Below are positions 57,071 through 64,000 of a DNA stretch of 64,000 nucleotides, in pieces; within the stretch, counting starts at the first letter, position 1; each line of letters starts with the position of its first letter. Origin of the DNA: Maylandia zebra. Its lineage: Eukaryota; Chordata; Actinopteri; Cichliformes; Cichlidae. The notes under the pieces were generated by a model. It saw only the letters and a list, made by a program, of their open reading frames with translations. It was not told where the DNA came from and searched no databases. A program made the position numbers and the translations under genes. The stretch spans positions 38,809,794-38,873,793 of the forward strand of contig NC_135180.1 in NCBI RefSeq assembly GCF_041146795.1, in the 5' to 3' direction.

Positions 57071-60000
57071 ATGGGTGGGGGAGGGGTGTCAGGAATCTCA
57101 CAGGAGGCAACATGTGACAGGAGGCAGACATGTTTGTGTAGAAGCAGGCCTCGTTGGCTTCAGCGTGCTGTCAGAGGAAGCGGCTGATTTAGCGTCATGC
57201 TCTCCAAACGCTCTACATGATGAAACGTACGCACAACGTTTTTGGTCCCACACTCTACGTAAAGCTGATTTGCTTTGTTTTTGGTGCTTTGACCCATGAA
57301 GTGATCTTTTTAATTTGATTGGAAATTGTTGTCACGTGATGTGATCACATGACCTTCAACATGTATGTGGTGTAATTTTGTGTGTTATTGTGTGGTGAAG
57401 TGCAGGTGTGCTCAGGTAAAATGGGAGAGTGCGAGTTGGTAGTCACTCCTGTCGCAGTGAGGTTGGTAAGCTGGCCAATCAGAAGAAGGTGGGGAGTTTG
57501 GTGTTCGTGTTAGCATACATTAGCATCTGCCACTTTGCTTCTGACAAACTCTTTATAACAAACATTGTTTGTTTGCTGTGAGATAAATACATTAAAAGTC
57601 TTCTTCTGCTGAGTCTGCAGAGGGTCTTTCTACATAAAACCACAGAAGAAGACAATAGTGCTTATTGCAGAGTTGCATTAATTTCAGCAGCAAACATTCA
57701 AAAGTCAAAATCCTTGAAGGATTTTCTGTACAAATCAAAGAAGTTCTGCTGTTAATCTGCCAGACATCACAAAGTCCACTTTTCTTTTCTCACCGTGCAC
57801 ATGCTGCACGTTGAATGATCCGAGTGTCTGCAGCAGGAACCACGTTACAGCAACATCTGCTGAGGAGAGAAGCCGGCTGACGGTGGAGATGCTGTCTGAC
57901 AGAATCGTATATAAAACATGTTAATACTTAGCGTGTAGGACAGCACACGTCTGTCTGTGATTCTGCTGACTCTGAAACATCTTAAAGCCTCCCTGCTGCT
58001 GACACCGGTTTAATCTCAAACAGAAGAAGAAGAAGCTGCTGCGACTAAAACCAGCGTAGATCAGTTTAATGACAGCAGCTCTGCTCTGCGTCCACGTAGC
58101 AATCAGAAAGTCGAGTTTTTGTTTGATTTTATTTGCGTAATTAAATGCTCAACACTGTGTTTACCTTTATTTTTGTCCTGTATCGATACTTTTACATTTT
58201 CCTGCTTATATTAAGTTTCTTTGTATGAATGTGTGTATTAGCACACATATTTCTGTGTGAATCTATTCTGTTCATTTCAGTTCCATATTTTTTTCTTGGA
58301 CTCTGTTAGAGCAGCTTTGCATGAGTCACAGTTTAAAATAATCCCTCTTTATGTCGTTCTGGGCCTTGATGCAGCCCGTCAGTTCATTCTCTATCTGAAA
58401 CAAGCTGTTTTCATTTCTGTCCCCACAAAGGATCTTTCTTCTGATTGGTTGCCCCTCATAGATATTAGGTGGGTGGAGCTTCTCAACATGAGGTGACCGT
58501 ACTAGAGCTATGCCTTTTCTATGACCTCACAGATCCAAGAGTAGAAAAAACTGTAAGAAACTGAGTGTTAAGAGAAGTCTGAAGCTACACCGACATCAGT
58601 ATTTAAAGTTTTGGTCATGTTTAAAATGAGCGTTTCCCTCTGGAACAGGAGATGTACGACAGGAAATACCAAAAACCCTACACGTTAATAAAGGACGGAG
58701 AAAGCTCAGACTGACTGAGGGCGAGCTTTGTGTTTGTAGTTTTCTTTGTGGATGAAATGTGGAGGCCAACAAGCTGCTCAGTGTCTGAAGGCTAAAGCAG
58801 ATTCTTTGAAGCTCAAAGTGTCTGAGAGCGTAGGAAGCAAACACAGGCTCGTGGTTTCAGAGCAGCTGTGGACTCCCTGACTCGAGCCGACTCGGGCTCC
58901 TTCCTGACTTCTGGGTCATTCTTGTAGGTCTTTGGTGTTGGTGAAACTCTGGGATAATGTCCCCGAAAAGTCAGTGAAACAGCCGTGTGTGTGTGTTTAT
59001 GCCCCTCCCCCTGCACCTGACGTGGCACAGGTTGTAGTCATTTTAACAGAACAGCTTGTAATGAAAATATAAAAACACTCATTCAGATTCAGCACTGTGC
59101 TTCGTCCCCAGAAAGAGTCTCGTATGACCGTCACCGTGTTATTGTTGGCAGCTTAACTTCATTAATCCCTTGTTTCCTTAAAGTGCAGCGATTAGATGAC
59201 TGATTAGTTGTTTGAGAAACAGTTAATTTTATAAAAGCTGCTGCAAAATGAAATGCTGTCTGCAGGTCTGCATGACCTGGAGGAGGGTCATTACTCTGTT
59301 TGTAGGACGATTTGTTCTCAGTCGCTTTCCTGAGGAAAGATTTCTTATTTTTAGCTTCTGATGTGTTTCTACTAAACTGAATGTGTTTCGATTTTTATTT
59401 ATTCGATTGACTCTGAAAGCAGAGCTTTAACTTTCACTTGCTGGCTATTGTGGATCATCATATTTGATCAGGTGAAAGCTGTTTTAAAGTGGGAGACACT
59501 AAAACACTTGTTTCAGAGAGAGGACACACTAAGTTCCAGTATAAGATAAAGAAGGATGATTTTAAACCACAGATCATGCAAATATGGTTCTGGAAATGAT
59601 CAGACACTTCAGATTATTCTGCAGTTTGAATACTTGGGGATTATTCGATGATTGTGTTGCTCTAAGGCTGCAGGTGAAAGCATCAACAAAACGTATTTAC
59701 GCTGAGCTTTTTGTCGTGCTTTGCAGACTCAGGAAAATCCTTCGAATGTCTTTGTATTAAAGGTCTTAAAATCTTAAATTTAATCTGGTGAACCAGCAGA
59801 AATCTTGCGACGTGCTTATTTCTATCAGCTGCCGTTCCTGTATGAAGGGGTCTTTGCTCTAACTTGTACCCCTGCGCCTCTCTCCGGACTCACCCGTCTG
59901 TGTGTATACAGGTTCAGGACTGTATGTGTGGTAATGCTAAATCTTTGTTTGGACACACACTGATCCCGGTGTGAGTTAGTGGGGCCTCCTGTGCTGCTAC

Positions 60001-61529
60001 AATACGACCGGTACGCTGTGAGTAATGATTAAATCCTCTGCAGAGAAGCTGTGTCCACACTTGGTCGGCTACATTTAACAAACAGCGTCTCATCTCTGCC
60101 GCCGCCCCCGAAACCCGAACCAAGCCCGGTGTATTCATCGCTGTCAGAGTTATATCTGTTAGACCGCCTTGTTGCTTTCATGTCTGAACATCAGAAGATC
60201 TCCAGCCTAAACAATATATATAATCAATTTTCTCCCACTTACCCGGGTCACAGAGATACCCTCACATTCCCCTCCACATCCACTTCCTTGGGATACCGAG
60301 ATGTTCTTGAAGCAAGCCTGCAGCCCGGATTGTTCTTAAGCCTTTTTCAGCTGCATTATAGATGTTTAACATAAAGTTGTGTTTCTGTTACGTTCATGCA
60401 AAAAGATGCAAAGCGAGAAATGGATCAGTATTTGATGTTTGATGTTTTCGAAGCTGTCTCCAGGTGCACAAAGACCAGTTTTCAGACTGATCTACGGACT
60501 TGGCTTCAAAGGATTGCAGTGAAGTTGCTGCCGAGACAGAACTTTCTCTGTTAATGAATATTGGAGAACTTCCCACAGTTACCACGACTCCCACAGCGTT
60601 CTTTAAAATCTAGAACTAGTTCCACTTATTTTCAGTGGAGAAGCATCAGTGGCATTTCCCAAAAGTGTAGCCTAACACACAAATGTCTCCATCCAAAATA
60701 TGCACCAGAGAACTTGCCCATTTACTTTTTGGCTGCTCATCTTCGGGTGTTTGTGTGACCTCAGACTGACTCCATAACTTGTGTTGCACAGAGTTTGACC
60801 ACTTCAGGACTTGGTTTTGGGACCTCTTGGAAACTTGCTGTTCAGACTGTCTCAGTTTCTTCACTTTTAATGTGAATGTGAGTAAAATAGACTTCAATGA
60901 TATTTAATCTCTGGTTTTGGAGCATCTTGTACCAATGGACAACAGCCTAGAACCAGCTCCCCTGGTGTGGAAGAGTTCTTGGGTGGATTTAAGTGGTCTC
61001 GATGCCAGAAAGACTCCCAAAGACCTTTTTGTCTTTGGGAAGTGTTTCTAGAGTGATTTCCACTTTGGTTTCATCGTTCTAGATTTGAGTTAATCTCAGA
61101 CTCAGTTTTGGATTTAGAGCAATTGTCTCGGAAAAAACCCACGAACCCTAATGCTCAGGATTCAGTGTCTTTAGGGCTCTGATTGGCTGTTTGGGATCAT
61201 GTTTTCTCTGCAGGGTGATCCAACACCTTTGATCAGCTGACTGCTTGTGTTAAGCTTTCAAACAAATCCTTTCTCTGGTTTCCCTCACACTTCCTGTTGC
61301 ACACAGCTGTGGAGTCACACTGGCCCGTCACTTTGATGAGGGGCAGCGGCTCTTGATCCAAGGTTTGCCTGTGAATTGACTCCTTTTTCCAGAAGACCTG
61401 CGAGGTAACGGTTTACTGGGAATGTTTAAATGTTTTATTGGAAGACCGTGAACCCAGCCGCAAATAGCGGACTGCTTGTTTGTAAGGAGGGAATGGTTTT
61501 TTTTTACCTTTTATTACTTCTAAATCAAG
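57071..61529. other. Intergenic, no gene recognised
   Basis: About 4.5 kb between the Rex1 LINE and the Gypsy LTR. Open frames are short (at most ~107 codons) and show no domain. No collagen-like or cysteine-rich exon that could continue the signal-peptide exon at 53607 was found. Confidence 0.6.
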
Positions 61530-62211
61530 TGTCAGGGACCAAGCAGTAAAGCATAAAGGACACAGGTGGTTTTAATTAAAAAAAAAAAAAAAACGGGTTT
61601 TATTGACCCAAAAATATGAAAATATATTTAACAAAGCCAAAACTTAAACAGGCAGACCAATAAAAGAGGTCAACTCAATAGACTAAACTCAAGATAATAA
61701 TTAACAAAACCTCAAACAAACATATGGTAAACTGACCTGCTGAAATGACACACAGGGGGACTTAAATACTGGTTTAGCTAAACCAAATGACACACACGGG
61801 GGAAAACAAGATGGCTGCCATATAACCAACTAATACAAAACATTTAAACAAACATGAAACACCCCCCAGGCAATGAAGCATGTGGTGCAATCCAATTAGG
61901 CTGTCAGCAGTACTTCAGGTCTCCCAGCCCTTTGCCACACCTTTTGCCAGACAGGAGGAGACACCAACCCCCAGGTAACTCAAACAAAGATAGATGTATT
62001 AATATAACATAAAACAGAACTTTGACCTTGCAAGGTTAATGTGTGCACGCTATATAAACATTGGAAGGTGTGATGGAAAAATGAATACATTTAACAAAGA
62101 AACGATATTGAACAATAAATAGAATATTTTAAAGTAGTGACTGTAAATTAAACTAAAGTGAATCAACGGGTGATGAGGTGTGGAGCTTACCATGTGTGGC
62201 ATGCCATCACA
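61530..62211 (-). repeat. Putative 3' LTR of the Gypsy fossil
   Basis: About 680 bp between a purine-rich tract and unrelated flanking DNA, with TG..CA termini on the minus strand and an internal AATAAA. Without the partner LTR the boundaries are provisional. Confidence 0.55.
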
Positions 62212-64000
62212 CACCTCCCCTCTTCAGAGCTCTCGCTGGAACAGCGAGAGAGATAGTCAGCAGTAAGGTTCTCCTTGCCTGGTACGTGGTGGACAGTGAA
62301 TCGGAATGGCTGTAAGGCCAGGTACCAGCGGGTAATTCGCCCATTTGTGTCCTTCATCTGCTCAAGCCACTGTAGTGCTTTGTGATCAGTTTCCAAGGTG
62401 AAGTCTCTTCCCAGTAGATAGTAGCGGAAGGAGTCCAGGGCCCACTTGAAGGTCTCCTTCTCTACTGTGGAATACCGAACTTCCCGTGGAAACAGTTTCC
62501 GGCTGATGTAAGCCACTGGATGGCGGCCTTCCATGGTTTCCTGAAGGAGGACAGCTCCCAGGCCCCGATCTGAAGCATCAGTCTGTAATATGAATGGTTC
62601 ATCAAAGTTGGGACTGTACAAAACCGGTTGCTTACTTAGTGACTGTTGTATGTCATGAAACGCTGCCACTGCCTCCTCTGTCCACTGGATGTAATTGGGG
62701 GAACGTGATCCCGTCAGGTCTGTGAGCAGAGCTGCCCTGTTGGAGAACTGAGGGATGAAACGACGGTAGAAACCTGCCATGCCCAAAAAGGATCTCAGCT
62801 GCTTCCTTGTTTGGGGCAGGGGGGATGATTCCATGGCCTCGATTTTGCTGACTTGTGGCCTGATAACCCCCTTGCCGATGACATGGCCCAGGTATTCTGT
62901 CTCAGCAGCGGCGAAAACACACTTTGACGGATTCACCGTCAACCCAGCTGAGTGCAGGTGGTCCAGAACAGTTCGCAGGTGTTCCACATGCTCCTCCCAG
63001 GTGTTGCTGTGGATAACAATATCATCCAAGTAAGCAGCAGCAAAGTCAGAGCAGTCATGTAATTACCTGATCCATCAGCTGTTGGAAAGTTGCTGGAGCT
63101 CCATGTAGTCCAAATGGCAAGACTGTAAATTGGAAAAGCCCCCATGGTGTTCTGAATGCCGTGAACTCTCTGGACCGTTGAGTGAGTGGGACCTGCCAGT
63201 AACCCTTACACAGATCTATTGTGGTCAGGTACCTTGCTTTTCCCAGACGTTCAAGTAGATCATCAATTCTTGGTGTCGGGTAGGAGTCAAACATGGATAT
63301 GGAGTTCAGGTACCTGAAATCAATGCAGAACCTCATACTCTCATCCTTTTTGGGTACCAAGACCACAGGGTTGCACCATTCACTCTTAGATCTTTCAATG
63401 ATCCCTAGAGATAGCATCAAATCGATTTCCTTCTTCAATGAAGGCAGCAGACGTTCTGGGATCCTGTAACTTAATCGTCTCACAGAGGCACCTTCTCGTA
63501 CCACAATATCATGTTCGACAATGTCAGTTCTCCCTGGATTCTCTTGAAAGACTGCTGATTTACACATTTCTCTCACCTGCTGCTGCTTGTCCTCTGGGAG
63601 ATGGCTGAGATCATAATCCAGAGAGCCAGCAGGTGGTAAATATTGCTCATCTGCTTCATCTTCTTCAGGCACTCGCCGTATGAGCATTGCATCTGCCTTG
63701 TGTTCAATACGCTCCACCCACTCCTTCAGAAGGTTTATATGCAAGACCTTGCTGGAGCGCAACTGCCCTGGGGTGGACACCTCATATGTGGTGGGTCCCA
63801 GCTTCCTCATGACTTCAAATGGCCCCTGCCACTTTGCCAACAATTTGTTGTTGTCACTGGGGAGGAGCACGAGCACCTTTTGTCCTGGCTCAAACGCACA
63901 CTGACGAGCAGATTTATCATACCAAGACTTCTGCTGCTGCTGGGCCTCCACCATATGTGATTGAGCAAGTTCACCCATTTTCTCCAACCGTTCTCTCATC
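61530..64000 (-). mobile_element. Gypsy-class LTR retrotransposon fossil, Gmr1-like domain order, runs off the right edge
   Basis: Minus-strand element. Parts seen from right to left: the end of an integrase domain (about 63700-64000), then reverse transcriptase (about 62750-63550), then RNase H (about 62200-62700), then a purine-rich tract and a putative 3' LTR (about 61530-62211). The LTR starts TGTGTGATGG and ends CCCTGACA, and holds an AATAAA signal. The integrase lies upstream of RT-RNase H, the reverse of ordinary Gypsy elements and the arrangement described for Gmr1 of cod. The visible coding part is broken (about one break). The 5' part and 5' LTR lie outside the window, so age cannot be estimated from LTR divergence; good coding preservation suggests it is fairly young. 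Confidence 0.85.

Overview
The window is nuclear DNA from a teleost fish, probably a percomorph. The evidence is the gene set, compact introns of about 60-900 bp, many long (CA/TG)n microsatellites, and a fish-type repeat mix of Rex1 and L2-like LINEs, Tc1 elements, a hAT MITE and a Gmr1-type Gypsy element. The species cannot be fixed from the sequence alone. Exon models were built by hand from reading frames, splice dinucleotides, phase matching and recalled vertebrate proteins.

Layout. 1-17.6 kb is gene-poor. It holds microsatellites, a hAT MITE with an 8-bp target duplication, LINE fragments, degenerate short repeats, two weakly supported membrane-protein exons on the minus strand near 6.7-7.2 kb, and a nested LINE at 15.97-17.64 kb. 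Osteocrin (ostn, plus) lies at 17.75-19.2 kb. iws1 (minus, 22.8-31.8 kb) converges on ostn and shares a short divergent promoter with wdr74 (plus, 32.3-34.2 kb). An acap1-like Arf GAP gene (minus, 36.8-44.7 kb) and ilkap (minus, 46.7-51.9 kb) follow in tandem. A possible first exon of an unidentified secreted protein lies at 53.6 kb on the plus strand. The rest is mostly repeats: a decayed Tc1 transposase, a Rex1 LINE, and a Gypsy fossil that runs off the right edge.

The genes are unrelated housekeeping or signalling genes and do not form one pathway: an RNA polymerase II elongation factor (Iws1), a 60S ribosome-assembly WD protein (Wdr74), an ARF6 GAP (Acap), a PP2C phosphatase (Ilkap) and a secreted NPR-C ligand (osteocrin). 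iws1 and wdr74 could be co-expressed from their shared promoter.

Most notable observations: (1) iws1 has two tandem terminal coding exons of identical length (126 bp, 41 codons plus stop). Both are open, both fit the same phase-0 donor, and both end in an Iws1-type C-terminus. (2) Three exons have CA/TG repeats directly at their splice sites. (3) Intron 9 of ilkap carries a Tc1 element that looks complete and very young, next to a ~200-nt foldback. (4) An acap intron carries a ~1.1-kb GATGGTGAGG-type array that is open in several frames on both strands.
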